Shown here: positions 1-11,150 of the stretch, piece by piece | Position numbering within the stretch: position 1 is the first letter of the stretch | Layout of the letters: each line of letters opens with the position of its first letter | Assembly (NCBI RefSeq): GCF_023053635.1 | Contig: NC_086182.1 | Location: forward strand, 32,535,501-32,599,500 | DNA length: 64,000 nt | Source of the DNA: Elgaria multicarinata webbii | Lineage: Eukaryota > Chordata > Lepidosauria > Squamata > Anguidae | Reading direction: 5' to 3' | Notes under the pieces: model-generated | What the model saw: only the letters and a program-made list of their open reading frames with translations | Databases searched by the model: none | Told to the model about the DNA's origin: nothing | Translations under genes and position numbers: made by a program

Positions 1-91
1 CTTTTGTAATTTATGTTTATATGTTTTAATTGTACATGTTTTAATCTTGTAAACCGCCTTGAGTCCCAGTTCTGGGAAAAAGGCGGGATGA

Positions 92-92
<1 letters not shown>
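1..92 (+). repeat. L2-like LINE 3' tail
   Basis: AACCGCCTTGAGTCCCAG and AAAGGCGGGAT form the small stem typical of this family's 3' end, which is seen repeatedly in the window. Confidence 0.75.

Positions 93-145
<53 letters not shown>
93..145. repeat. (ATT)n microsatellite
   Basis: Pure trinucleotide run grown from the LINE tail. Confidence 0.95.
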
Positions 146-149
<4 letters not shown>

Positions 150-150
150 T

Positions 151-910
151 TTTCTTTGCCCTCTGTATCAGCCTTTTTCTTTTCCTGTCTCCCCTCTCAT
201 TCTCTCTCTCTCAAAAAGGAAAATGTAATATAGTTAGAAACCAGTTGTGTGATGTGCCCAGTTCATTGAAGATCAACTTTGACATGGCTGACGTTGAAAT
301 TAACAAGCCGCAGAAGCTTCGGATGCTGGGAATTGTAGGACTTTTCTCTCTCTAAATGCACGACTACCTTGCCACTACTGTGAATTAATCAGTCCTGATC
401 TGTTTACACGGCATGTGGGTTTGGAGGCTGTGATAGCGATACTGTACAACCCGAATTGTATCCATCCATGATGCACATTTTTAATGCTTCGTTCTAATTT
501 TAGTGCAAAGACAGTTAACTGACCGGATGACCTTTCCAACTGTACTTCATGGTATCAACCGCTCATGAGGACGTGCTGACACACTTCCTACTGTTTACAC
601 CAGCGGAGAAATCCTCCGACGATTTCATGTATTGATTTCTTTCATCTGCAATCTTCATGTTTGGACAGGAAAAAAAGTCCCCAAACACTGCTGGCTGGGG
701 AATGCTGGGAGTTGTAGAATTATTTTCTGTGTAAACTTGCATGGGATTGTGCCCTTATGTGTTTTACATGGATCACTAACCTTTCCAATCATCATGGAAC
801 GCTCAAAGGTGGCATGGAATCCCCCAGGAATCACTTCCGCAGTATCTGTCGATCAATTACATTTCAATGCCGCTCTACCTCTAAGGCACTCAGAGTTTGT
901 ACATGCCCCT
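151..910. other. Non-coding, no recognised feature
   Basis: No coding signal. A short stretch at ~690-745 (GGGAATGCTGGGAGTTGTAGAATT) belongs to a dispersed foldback family seen again at 13620-13720 and 58240-58335. Confidence 0.5.
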
Positions 911-914
911 CCCC

Positions 915-1132
915 ACTTTATCCTGACAACAACCCTGTGAGGTAGGAACAGAGGAAGCTGTTTTATCCTGAGCCAGACCCTTGGTCCATCTTGCTCAGTA
1001 TTGTCAACACTGATGGGCAGCAATGGCTCTCTGGGTTTTAGGCATGTTTCCTTCCTAGTCTTACCTGGAGATGCTGAGGATTGAACCTATGACCATCTGT
1101 GTGCAAAGTAGCTGCTCTACCGCTGAGCGATG
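915..1132 (-). repeat. MIR-core fragment and tRNA-derived SINE
   Basis: TCCTGACAACAACCCTGTGAGGTAG is a MIR/CORE-like core. The rest ends in GATTGAACCTATGACC...GCTCTACCGCTGAGCGATGG. Its reverse complement has a tRNA-like A box and B box (GGTTCAATCC). Confidence 0.75.
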
Positions 1133-1267
1133 GTGAGAGTGAGAGTGACTGATTGCTTACCTGTCGTGAAACCATCTTGAGAAGGGCCATGCAAATCAAT
1201 CAGACTTGACTTGATTTTCCCAAAGTTACCTGGCGAGTTTCCTGGCTGAGTGAGGACCTGAACCTAA

Positions 1268-1345
1268 TCTAATTCAGACTTTCCTAACCTGGCGCCCTCC
1301 AGATGTGTTAGACTGCAATCCCCATCATCCCCAGCCAGTAGGGCC
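1268..1345. repeat. hAT-like foldback fragment
   Basis: CCTAACCTGGCGCCCTCCAGATGTGTTAGACTGC is one arm of the foldback family that is complete at 51408-51539 and 62815-62940. Confidence 0.7.
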
Positions 1346-1611
1346 AATGCAATGGGACTTGCATCCCAACATACTTGGGGGCAGGCTGCTCTAATCCACT
1401 GCCTGATGTCAATTAAGGATCAAGGATCAGTGGAGGCTGCTGGCTTTGATGTCAGTGGGCTGCGAATCGGCTCTGGGTTTCAGTCAGAAGCAGCCACAAC
1501 CAAAAGGAAGCACCTTGGATCGTTATACTGGCCTGTCTATGGGAATAGGGGAGAGAAAGATATTTGGCTCCTAAACTTCCCAAGCATGTAGTATTCCACT
1601 GCTGTTGCTTT

Positions 1612-1850
1612 GAGCCAGTATGGTGTAATGGCTATGGCGTTGGACTGGGTGTCAGAAGATCTGGGTTCTAGTCCCCACTCAGCCATGGAAACCCATTGGG
1701 TGACTTTGGGCCAGTCACAGACTCTCAGCCCAACCTACCTCACAGGGTTGTTGTTGTGAGGATAACATGGAGGGGAGGAGGATTATGTACGCCGCCTTGG
1801 GTTCCTTGGAGGAAAAAAGGTGGGATATAAATGTAATAAATAAATAAATC
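1612..1850 (+). repeat. MIR/CORE-type tRNA SINE, near full length
   Basis: tRNA-like head (GGTGTAATGGCTATGG with B box GGTTCTAGTCC). Core GGGTGACTTTGGGCCAGTCAC and CTACCTCACAGGGTTGTTG. The tail is (AATA)n. Confidence 0.85.
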
Positions 1851-2615
1851 TCATTCAACCAGAACTTGATCAAATATGCATGCTTGGGAGCTGTAGGACT
1901 GAAATCTCTCTCTCTCTCTCCCATATATGCTCCAAAAAGTGCTCTGGAGCAATGCTGCATTGGGTGCATTGTGGGTAATTAAAATGGCAGCTTGAGCCAG
2001 CTGTCTGACAGAACACTTGGGTTGCGGCCATTGCTGCTGCCAGCTGAGCCTGTTGGGGCCCACTGACAAGAGGGAGCTTCTCAAACCTGGCTCTTCCAAG
2101 TAATCCCCACCACTGACTGCTCATGCGGCATGGCAGAAATACACTCTGCACATGTTCAGGGCACTTTTTTATCCATGTATGAGCTGAGCATTTCAAAGCA
2201 GGATCCATAGCTAAGCACCAGCCATCAACACAATCAAAAGGAAGCTACAGGTTAAAAACAAAGACAAGGCCTACACCAGCAATAAAATACACATGTTCCT
2301 CAGAATTAAAGAATTCAGCATAGACCAGCAAAGTTGTCAGATTCAGTTTCTAAAATATAATTTTGTACAAATGCATGTGCAAGTTTCACTTCCTCTGTTG
2401 GTGTGCCTGCACTCTGTACATGCTTCTAGGACAGCCTTTCCCAATGCCTGGCTGGGCATGACGGGAGTTGCAGTCTAAAACACCTGGAAGGCATCAAGTT
2501 GGGAAGGCTATTTTAGATGTTCTCCCCTTGGACAATAACTCAGGTATTTCACGTCTGGGCCATAGAGGTGGTGGCCTTTGTTTCTAGCTTCCTGTTGCTG
2601 GAAATAAAATGTTGG
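1851..2615. other. Mostly unassigned; foldback fragment at 2428-2512
   Basis: AGCCTTTCCCAATGCC...GGAGTTGCAGTCTAAAAC...GTTGGGAAGGCT is a degraded foldback copy. A (CT)n run lies near 1905-1922. Confidence 0.5.
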
Positions 2616-2619
2616 ACTA

Positions 2620-2995
2620 TTTCATTATTTCATTTTTATTAAAACATTTGGATCCTGGCCTATGATCACTGGGATCTCAGGGTGCCATTCAGATAAAATC
2701 AGAACAATATAAACATAATTTACACAGATAAAAATGTTTTAAATCGTTAACAGATTAAAACCGGTAAAAGCAATAAAACAATTAAAACTGTGTGTAACCA
2801 TGGAGAATTTAGCCCTCAAAGGCTTCGATAAAAAGCCTGTTTTAACCAGGTGCCGAAATGAAGCCAGTGTCGGTGCCAGTAGGGCCTCCAAAGGGGGGCT
2901 ATCCCACAAGCGGGGTGCCACAACAGAGAAGGCCCTCTCCCACGTCCCACTACCGAGAGATCTTTCGTTTGATCCAACTGGGATCGTCTATTCTT
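2620..2995 (-). repeat. L2-like LINE, ORF2 C-terminal remnant
   Basis: Minus-strand frame reads APRLWDSPPLEALLAPTLAS, the conserved end of this window's L2-like ORF2. It is followed by a tail. Confidence 0.7.
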
Positions 2996-4636
2996 AAACT
3001 TGGATTGAGCCTGGTCTTTAACAGATTCCCTGAGAACTGTGCCCGAACTCTGAGTTGCAAACCGCACTAGAGAGTGAGCTGCTTTCTGGTTCGCTGCGTG
3101 GTGCCTGAATTCCTTAACCTGTTTTTCTTGGGGGCAAAGTCCAGGCTTACTTGAAAAATATAGAGAGATATTTGTCGTTTTCCTCTCTGGGTCTTGTTTG
3201 ATTAAAGCCTCAGATGAGATGTGGCAACAGCTCCGAATAACCCGAGGAGGTTGGGTCAGCTGCACACACGTAGCCTGAAGGGATTGAGTTTCCATCCTAG
3301 CAAGTTGAAACAGGATTTGGGGGGGGAAAATAACCAAGAAGGGAAAGAATGTCAAGCTACAGGTGGGTGTGGAGGTTGAAACCTTTGGTGCTGGGGCCCT
3401 GCCTGCTTTGGCTACCTTCATGATGTTTGTGGCCCGATGTTCTCGTATTTGCTCAAATGTCGCTAGGATTTGACAAAGGGGAAAGAGCCGGGTGACAAAG
3501 GAGGGCACTCAATGAACTTCCATTTGCAGAAACAACCCCTAAAAACAAGACACATCTTAAAGAAGATTTTGCTCTGTCTTAAAGAAGATTTTTCTCTGTC
3601 TTGTTCACCTAGCCAGCAGAGATAAGGCCTACAAATTCTGGGCTGTGCCATTTGAGACTACAGTTTGTGTGTCTGTTGCATTTTTATACGCTCCTTTGCA
3701 CGGAGAGCTCCCTGCATGTAGTAAAGGAGTGTATCAAGGAGAAGGGTTTGCTCAACCCATCCTTCTGAGTTGCAGGGAATTTTGTCTTTATAAACAGAGT
3801 GGGGGAAGTATTCTGAAATAGGCAGTCTAAAGTGGCACAGATCAGAAGTTTCTGTCTACCACCTCGTTCTGCATAATGGCTCTGGGCTTTCCCCATCCCT
3901 GGACACAGTGGTTTGAAGCACTGCTGACCTCCAAAAGACACAACAACAGGGCTCTTGTGAACCTGGGACAAATGTCCCCTCTGCCCAGTGGTCATGCTGG
4001 CTCTAAACCCAGCATTTCTCTCTTGACCTTTCTGTGAGATACAAAACAGGTACATTAGTAAACGGAAACGTTTTCATCACCTTGGAGCCTCCACGGGTGA
4101 CAGCAGAAAAGTGCCGTTGTTAAAAGGGACACATTGTTGTGTGAACGTGTTCAAATTTTGGCCTGAAGGAGACATACCATGGCCTTTTCACACTTCCTCT
4201 CACTAGGGGAGGATCCTTCCAAATTCGGTTATGTCTCTTGAGAAGCCTCTCCAGCATTCGCCATGGAATCTCTGCGCAGTGCAGAGGATTCTAGGATGTG
4301 CTATTTTGTACGCACCACTCAGTTCAGGGGATGGGAGCTGGTGACCACGTTTTGGAGGCCTCACTCTGGTGACATTCAAATGGAAAGTGATAAGTTTCTA
4401 AAGAACCCTACAGGCTGGGGGGGGGGGGCGTTGTATTTGGGTTCGTTTGTGGTGGGTTTTTTTGTTTTGCTTTTTTGTAAACACCACCACCTGGTGGACA
4501 GGTGCGGGAATGCCATGCTCTACAAGATCTTAAGGGTCAAGCTAGTTGTGATGTGGAACTCCCAAGGTCTTTCCCCAAAAGCAGTTGCATGATGGGCTGG
4601 TGGTGGATTGGGGCTCCATCACAGGGAAGGGAGATT
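2996..4636. other. Non-coding, nothing recognised
   Basis: Open frames on the minus strand lack splice context and family features. A G-run lies near 4418. Confidence 0.5.
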
Positions 4637-4765
4637 AAACATAGGAAGCTGTACTGAATCAGACCCTTGGTCTATCTAGCCCAGTTTGGCTGACACTGAC
4701 TGGCAGCCGCTCCCCAGGGTTCCTTCCAGGATACTTTATGAGGGTAAAATCAAGTGGGCTTCCAG
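4637..4765 (-). repeat. tRNA-derived SINE fragment
   Basis: CATAGGAAGCTGTACTGAATCAGACCCTTGGTCTATCTAGCCCAG resembles the SINE body at 960-1130. The promoter end is missing. Confidence 0.7.
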
Positions 4766-4954
4766 TTTTGATCACCCACCCTAACCCAAATACCCCACGG
4801 GCCAAACATCAAATACGAGTCTAGGGGAAACAACAGGGGGTCTCTTAGCGCCTTCAGGAGCCATCGATGTATTATGGCATCGGCTTTTGTGGACTACAGT
4901 TCACTTCATCAGATGCACAACTCTAGTCCACAAAAACTCATTCTGTCTTAATAA

Positions 4955-5400
4955 ATTTATTATGTATTTATCTTAGGATATTTATGTACCGCTTCCCATT
5001 TTGAAACCTTCCAAAGCGGTTTGCAATTCATTGTAAAGACATCCTTATAAAAGCACAACAACGTTTCGACAAGTTGACCGTTGGGGAAAAGCCGGGCAAA
5101 TGAGTTGGGTTTTTAATCGTTGGTAAAAGCACATGAGCGTCACTGCCTGACAGAGGGGAAGGGCATCCCACAGAGAAGCGCCACTGCAGAGATGGCCCAT
5201 TGCTGGGTTGCCGTCAGATGGAATTCTGCATGATGTGGCACGGACAGCAAGAACTCCCCTGAAGGTTGCAGCAGACTAATGCATCCGTATAGAGGGAAAC
5301 GACCTTTCAAGGAACCCGGTCCTAAGTTACGTAGGGCTTTATATGTCCTTGAATCTGGCTCGGTAGTCAACTGGCCACCAGTGCCAATCTTTGTGAGCTG
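4955..5400 (-). repeat. L2-like LINE fragment
   Basis: Minus-strand frame has TYKALRNLGPGSLKGR, equivalent to [16 protein letters not shown] in better copies. The tail lies at the low end. Confidence 0.7.
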
Positions 5401-5684
5401 TTAAGGGTCTACAAGACCTTTAGTTGTTGCTGCTTTTGCTGCAACAGAATTCACAGGGCTGTTTGGAAAATTCTACCATGGAAAGCACCAGGGCATTGAA
5501 TTGGCGGGTTTGCTCCTTGAATAAGCAGATTTAGGTTCAGGCTGGGAGCATGGGGACTCTGAGTGCACATTCATGGTGGCCTGAAACCCAGGGAATTGGG
5601 CTAGTGGGTGACCCATTGGGTACTTTTGAACTCTATGATCCAGTGAATATAAGGGAAGAAATGGCTACCAGCAGGCAAGTAATG

Positions 5685-6334
5685 TTCTCATTTGGATTAC
5701 TGCAATGCATTATACGTGGGGCTGCCTTTGAAAACAGCCCGGAAACTTCAACTGGTACAAAACAGGGCAGCACGGTTACTAACAGGGACTGGCCGACGAG
5801 ACCACATTATGCCAGTCCTTCTCCAGCTTCATTGGCTGCCAGTCCAGGTCCGGGCCCGATTCAAAGTGCTGGTATTAACATTTAAAGCCCTAAACGGCTT
5901 GGGGCCAGGTTATCTGAAGGAACGCCTCCTCCCGTATGTACCTGCCCAGACCCTAAGGTCATCTTCAGGGGTCCTTCTCCGTGAGCCCCTGCCAAAGGAA
6001 GTGAGGCAGGTGGCTACCAGGAGGAAGGCCTTCTCTGCTGTGGCACCCCGGCTGTGGAATGAGCTCCCTAAGGAGGTTCGCTTGGCACCTACATTATATG
6101 CTTTTAGACGCCAGGAGAAGACCTTTTTATTCTCCCAGCATTTTAACAGTCTATAAATAAATTTTAACTTGGTGTTTTAAATTTGTAATGTTGCATTGCG
6201 GCTGTTTTTATCTGGTTTAGCTTTTATATTGTATTTTATAGTATGGTTTTATACTGTTGTTTTATACTCTGAATGGTTTTAATTTTTGTGAACAGCCCAG
6301 AGAGCTCCGGCTATTGGGCGGTATAGAAATGTAA

Positions 6335-6373
<39 letters not shown>

Positions 6374-6375
6374 AT
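5685..6375 (+). repeat. L2-like LINE 3' part with (TAAA)n tail
   Basis: Open frame of 154 codons (5692-6156) reads [29 protein letters not shown] and [15 protein letters not shown]. This is the C-terminal region of an L2/CR1-clade ORF2. It ends with the CCCAGAGAGCTCCGGCTATT stem and (AAAT)n. It is one of the least decayed copies here. Confidence 0.9.
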
Positions 6376-6890
6376 GATTATTTGTAGCAGAATGCAGCAA
6401 AGCAGCCGTCATCATTACATTAGGTGGATGCTATTCCCCCCCCCCCCACTGACGGTGTATGAGGTGTGCAGAGTTGTCAGTGAATGCACAGCACCCCCTG
6501 GCGGCCCTGAAATATCTTTGGAAGGTCCACAGTCCCTCCTGCAGCCATTGCACTGTTCATAGTGCTCGCTGTTCTCCGTTACATTTGGGTTTTTCAGGGT
6601 TTTGGGGCACTTAACATGATTTCCCAGTTACGGTTGCTTCACATCAGCATCACCCAAAATAGAGTACAAATGTGGGGGAGCAGGACAGGAGGGGAAAGGG
6701 AGGCTTGGAGAACAATGTCAACTTCTTCATCTTTCTTTTTTTTTTTGCATCTACACAACCCCGACTAAAGGCCTGTGCTGAACAAGGACTACTGCAACTT
6801 CAAGGGGAGACCGGCATGTGTGAAGCACCTCTTCTGAGTAACTCTATATGCCTTCATTCATATAATGCCAGAACCTAATTCCTCCCCCAC
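6376..6890. other. Non-coding, nothing recognised
   Basis: Contains a poly-C run at ~6437 and a poly-T at ~6736. No gene signal. Confidence 0.5.
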
Positions 6891-6944
6891 TCTCTCTCCC
6901 TCCAAGCGCTACCCATTTCTCTCCCGTGTTCCCCCCCCAGAGCG

Positions 6945-7225
6945 CTTAAGAAATTTCACTCGTTTCCAGCTTGTCTTCACGGTGCTAGTTTTGACCTATA
7001 AAGCCCCGCACAGTTTGGGACGGGGGTATCTGAAGGAACACTTTCTCCTTCACGAACTGCCTGCCTGCTCTTATTTTAAGACCCTTTCCCATGTCAAGGT
7101 TGAGTAGCTATCAGGACGAGTGGCCTTTTTTGTAATGGCACCCTGGTTATGGAATTTCCTACCCTGGAAGACTTGCCTGGTTCCAATAGAAACCTTTAGA
7201 TATCAGACCAAGCCCATCCTGCTCA
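6945..7225 (+). repeat. Degraded L2-like LINE
   Basis: CTAGTTTTGACCTATAAAGCC and GGTATCTGAAGGAACA correspond to VLTYKAPH and YLKE of the family. Confidence 0.65.
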
Positions 7226-7282
7226 CGTAAGATTTTAATACGAAGTAGATGTCACTGTTCTGTGATGGCAAAGGGAAGGGGT

Positions 7283-7391
7283 GAAGTCCAGCTGGGGTTT
7301 CTGTAGTGGGAAGAGCCTCCCGGCTCGTGTGAAGTGAGGCAGCCAGGGACGGAAGACCCTTGTAAGGATTCTGAGCACTCATCTGACTGAC
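7283..7391 (-). pseudogene. Duplicated fragment of POU2AF2 exon 5
   Basis: This 109-bp segment aligns without gaps to 10825-10933 with five mismatches (about 95%). It corresponds to the exon 5 part encoding roughly SDECSESLQGSS through HYRSPSW. It has the same orientation as the parent exon and lies 3.4 kb beyond it. Homology stops abruptly on both sides: one flank is a degraded L2-like LINE, the other a dispersed repeat. There is no splice context and no long frame, so it is a non-functional exon fragment. Confidence 0.9.
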
Positions 7392-7392
7392 A

Positions 7393-8080
7393 TGGTGCAA
7401 CACCACCCTCCCACCCATGTGTGCATCAGTTGCTGGGGAACATGGGTGGGAGGGTGCTGTTGCACCCTGTCCTGCTTTGTTGGTCCCTGGTCAACGGCGG
7501 GTTGGCCACTGTGTGAACAGAGTGCTGGGCTAGATGGAGCCTTGGGCAATGGCTAGACAAGAGGGTCAGAGGGCGACAATCTCTCAATTTTATAATTGCG
7601 AGATTGTTGCCCTTGTCTACACATGGCGCGCGACATCCAGGCCGCCATGTTGTTTTTGTTGTTTTTAAAGGAGGAGCATATGAACGCTCGTCTAAAAACT
7701 GTAAGTTTTTTTAAAACCCTTCCGTCTCCCCACCCCACCCCACCCCCGATGGGCACAGAGCTCCTGAGGAGCTCTGTGCCCCGTGCCTGGCTCCTCACGG
7801 TTACTCGCGAGGAGCCGGGACAACCTGTGATGCCCACCCACACATTCCGCGGTCTCAGGATCATCCCAAGACCGTGGAAAAAGTGGGGGGAAAGGCTATG
7901 CCGATATCCTGGGGAAAGGGAGGGATCATCCCTCCCTGCTCCCGGGATCCCTTGTGCGTCATGTGAACGCACAGGGATGATCCCGGGGTGATCCCCGGGA
8001 TATCGGCAGGTCTAGCCATGGCCTTGGTCAGATCCAGCAGGGTTTTTCTGATGTTCTTACATCCCGAGTGCAATGATGGA
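7393..8080. repeat. Dispersed repeat split by a foldback transposon
   Basis: GGGCTAGATGGAGCCTTGG ends at 7545 and CCTTGGTCAGATCCAGCAGG resumes at 8022, so the repeat continues across the insertion. Confidence 0.7.
7546..8021. mobile_element. 476-bp foldback DNA transposon, non-autonomous
   Basis: Ends GCAATGGCTAGAC / GTCTAGCCATGG are inverted repeats. CCTTGG flanks both sides (7540-7545, 8022-8027). The interior has hairpins (CAATCTC...GAGATTG; AGCTCCTGAGGAGCT). No transposase. Confidence 0.75.
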
Positions 8081-8644
8081 AAACCCGGACTCCTACCTCA
8101 TGGCTCATCCCTCTTTGACAGAGCGTCCATCGTCCAACATCTCTCTCACCCCCGCAAGAATCCTTGCAGGATGCAAGGCCTACCTTTGCACACACACACT
8201 CTGCCTTGTATAAGGGCAGGCGTTTTGTAAACTGGGGGACGGACAGTGCTGGGAATCCATACTGTGGCTGTATATTGCAGTTTATATGAAGCTCCTCACA
8301 TCTTGGGGTGGGTGGGGGTATTGCTATTTTTCAGTCAACCGGTTCTATTTCCTTCTTTGTAATACAGAAAAAAGATCAATAGAAAAGAAAATTTATAACA
8401 GTGGTGGAGCAAAGGAATATAAACACTGCTTGCCCCAAGACATAGTGGAACAAGGATGGTTTTTCACTCAGTAACTGATGGCAGATAATTTTCCTTTCAC
8501 CAATGTCTATTCTCTATTGTCTTACAGAAGACCCTGGGAATCCACATTTTCTCACAACTTTGTTCAACTGCCGCTTTGAGTGAAAAGCCGTATATATACA
8601 CAGAACACGGACCCCAGGAAGATGGCTACGAAGCAGCATGCATA

Positions 8645-9442
8645 GGGAACTAGAGCCGTGCACGGACCCCCCGCTCCGCCCCGCTCCCGATCCACAAATT
8701 GCGGATCGGGCCCACTCTGCCCTGCCTTAATCCGCCTAGAGTCCGTTCCGCTCCGCTGCGGAGCTCTGGCTCCGAATTGGAGCTCCGCAGTGTCAGGGGG
8801 CGGTGCCAGGTAAGCCCCCCTCCCTCCTCCCCCTTACCTACTTCCGTCCCGGCCCGCTGCCAGCTTCACTACAGCCTGTGGCTCAACCAGGAACTGTAGG
8901 CCCCGCTTGCGGCCTACATTTCCAGGTTGAGCCGCGGGCTCTAGTGAAGCCGGCGACGGACTGCGATGGACGCAGGTAAGACCCCCTTCCCCCTTGCCCC
9001 CTTACCTGGCTTACCTTGCACAGGCAGCGGTGGCAGGGCCAGGTAACCACCCCCTCCTTCCTCCCCCTTACCTGCATCCATCTTCGGCCCCGCGGCTGCT
9101 TCAACTGAGCCTGAGGACTCAAACAGGAAGACAGCCTGGTCTTCCTGTTTGAGTCCTCGGGCTCAGTTGAAGCAGCCGCGGGGCCGCGGACGGATGCAAG
9201 TAAGAGCCTCCTCCCCCTTGCCCCCTTACCTGGCTCTGCCGCTGTTGCCGCACGGGCGGCGGCGGCAGCGCCAGGGCCAAATAAACCCCCCTTACCTTTT
9301 TTGCGGAGCTCCGGATCAAGGCGAAGGATCCGCCTTCACCTCGATCCGCTCCGCGACGCTCCGTTGCTCCCCTGATCCTCTTTGCCTCCTCCTTAAGGGG
9401 AGGTGAAGCACCCCAATCAGCTTCTGCTTCTCCGGTCCAATG
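8645..9442. mobile_element. GC-rich foldback element, right end truncated
   Basis: Same family as 53921-54530: GTGCACGGACCCCCCGCTCC at the left, then GC-rich arms (TTCCTGTTTGAGTCC and its complement around 9120-9160). Ends within GGTGAAGCACCCC and CTCCGGTCCAAT. Confidence 0.75.
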
Positions 9443-9576
9443 GGGAACGTGTCATCTTCCAGATGCTGTTGGACTGCAATTCCTATTGTCCCTCACCATT
9501 AGCTGTGCTGGCCAGGGCTGATGGGCATTGCAATCCAACAACATCTGGAGGGCCACACATTCCCCATCCCTGCTGT
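9436..9576. mobile_element. Short hAT-like foldback element
   Basis: CCAGATGCTGTTGGACTGCAAT and ATTGCAATCCAACAACATCTGG are inverted arms around a short loop. Confidence 0.75.
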
Positions 9577-9579
9577 ACA

Positions 9580-10190
9580 GTACTCCCACTTATGCAAACC
9601 GCTTTCGCTCTCTTCCCTTACATAGCTCTCTTCTTTTACATCCACCTCCTAGACATACATCAAAGTTCCCTAGTGAAGGGTTCTGTGCCATTCAAAAGGC
9701 TGCATATTGGATGGGTATTCAGTGTACCCAGTTTGTAATTTGCACTGGAAGAGAAAAGATGGGGAGAAACATTCCATATATTTGTAAAGATATAGGTTTT
9801 TTTTTCTTTTCTACATGAGGCGTTTACCATGCGCTCATCTTTCCCTACTCACAGTTATATACAGGTTTTTTTTAAAACGACATCATGACCCTCCAGTTTG
9901 CTTCTGGTCCAACCAGCACTTTCAGGTTTTTGTTTGTTTTTTAGAGCACGGAAAATGCAAGATTTAATTGTGAACGTGCAAGAAACCACGGTTTCCGCCT
10001 GTGTATTTGTGCTATTCTGCTATACCACAGTGCCATCTAGGGGCTATGTAGTGGAAAAACAGGAAAGAAAATGCTAATACAGTGCATGGAGCTCAATTCT
10101 GTATCAAAACAGAACAAAGAGGATTAACAGGCCCATAGACAGCGTTAAGGTTTTGCAGTGGCTACATAAGAACGCAGGAAGTCCCTGGGT
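9580..10190. other. Non-coding, probably POU2AF2 3' flank
   Basis: Apart from the candidate poly(A) signal, nothing is recognised. Confidence 0.5.
9963..9968 (-). terminator. Candidate POU2AF2 polyadenylation signal (ATTAAA)
   Basis: ATTAAA on the minus strand about 590 nt beyond the POU2AF2 stop. I saw no AATAAA between 10560 and here. It would make a ~600-nt 3' UTR containing a SINE. Weak evidence. Confidence 0.3.
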
Positions 10191-10194
10191 TCTA

Positions 10195-10352
10195 GAGCAG
10201 ACGGTTTTTCCTTTGGAGCCCAGTACTGTCTATAATGACTAGCGGCGGCTTTCTGGGGCATCTAGAAGAGACTTTCCGATTGCCTCCACCTGATTCTTTT
10301 GAGCCTGGGGCACGCTGCATGCCAAGCAAATGCCCCACCGCTGAGCTATGGC
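10195..10352 (-). repeat. tRNA-derived SINE copy
   Basis: Ends GCACGCTGCATGCCAAGCAAATGCCCCACCGCTGAGCTATGGCC. The reverse complement starts as a tRNA A-box region. Confidence 0.75.
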
Positions 10353-10559
10353 CTATCCACCAAGTAGATGTGCTGTTGGACATGGCACGCTTTTCCCTTT
10401 TCCACTTTCTACTGCAGGCCTGTTATGATCTGGGTGATACGGTAGGATACTGCAGGATCCCGCTTTCATCCAGGGCGATCGTCAGGTCCCCTTCCACCTT
10501 TAGAGTTTTAGTATTTGCTCAATTTGTTTGTAAAGGCGGGCTCGTCCTGTCCCCTTTGC

Positions 10560-10970
10560 TTAGTAAGTCCTTCGACATTCGTACAACCCCCAGAGGGGGC
10601 TGCTGTCTTCCTTGGGCCAGAGAGCGCTGTTGTCGGGGAGAGGCGTTGCGTCCGAGGACTCTTCTGAAGAGGCATGGAACATCTTGGGAGGGAGATCGCT
10701 GCCCACGGTGGTCATAAAAGAGGAGAAAGGGTAGGAGGAGGAGGAGGAGGAAGAGGAGTAGCCTGCTGCGTAGTGGACATCTTCGAGAGCGTGGAAAGGA
10801 TAGGACGGAGTTCCAGGGAGCGGCGAACTCCAGCTGGGGCTTCTGTAGTGGGAAGAGCCTCCCGGCTCGTGTGAAGTGAGGCAGCCAGGAGCGGAAGACC
10901 CTTGTAAGGATTCTGAGCACTCATCCGACTGACCGAGGCTGTCAGGCAAGGGTGGTTCCCAGGAGTCTCT
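10560..10970 (-). CDS. POU2AF2: POU2AF2 terminal coding exon 5
   Basis: Acceptor CCTCTCAG, then RDSWEPPLPDSLGQSDE and on to YECRRTY, ending in TAA at 10562-10560. Encodes residues 152-287. The conserved elements are HALEDVHY, YPFSSFMT, DLPPK, and an acidic-aromatic C-terminus. A run of eight serines sits between AAGY and YPFSS. A 109-bp stretch of this exon (10825-10933) recurs at 7283-7391. Confidence 0.96.
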   Translation of the reverse strand, partial: RDSWEPPLPDSLGQSDECSESLQGSSAPGCLTSHEPGGSSHYRSPSWSSPLPGTPSYPFHALEDVHYAAGYSSSSSSSSYPFSSFMTTVGSDLPPKMFHASSEESSDATPLPDNSALWPKEDSSPLWGLYECRRTY

Positions 10971-11071
10971 CTGAGAGGAAGAGAGAAAACCAGAGCTAAA
11001 AGTTCTCAAAGGGTTGCAGGCAGGGGAGCAAACGGCCGGACAACATTATGGGGAGCAGCAAAGGGTGGGAG

Positions 11072-11150
<79 letters not shown>

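Noticed and set aside
960-1132. tRNA-like A and B boxes
   Set aside because: Part of a SINE body. No cloverleaf with paired acceptor stem can be formed, so not a tRNA gene.
2816-3508. 230-codon minus-strand open frame
   Set aside because: Its C-terminal part is L2-like LINE and the rest has no protein-like conservation or splice context.
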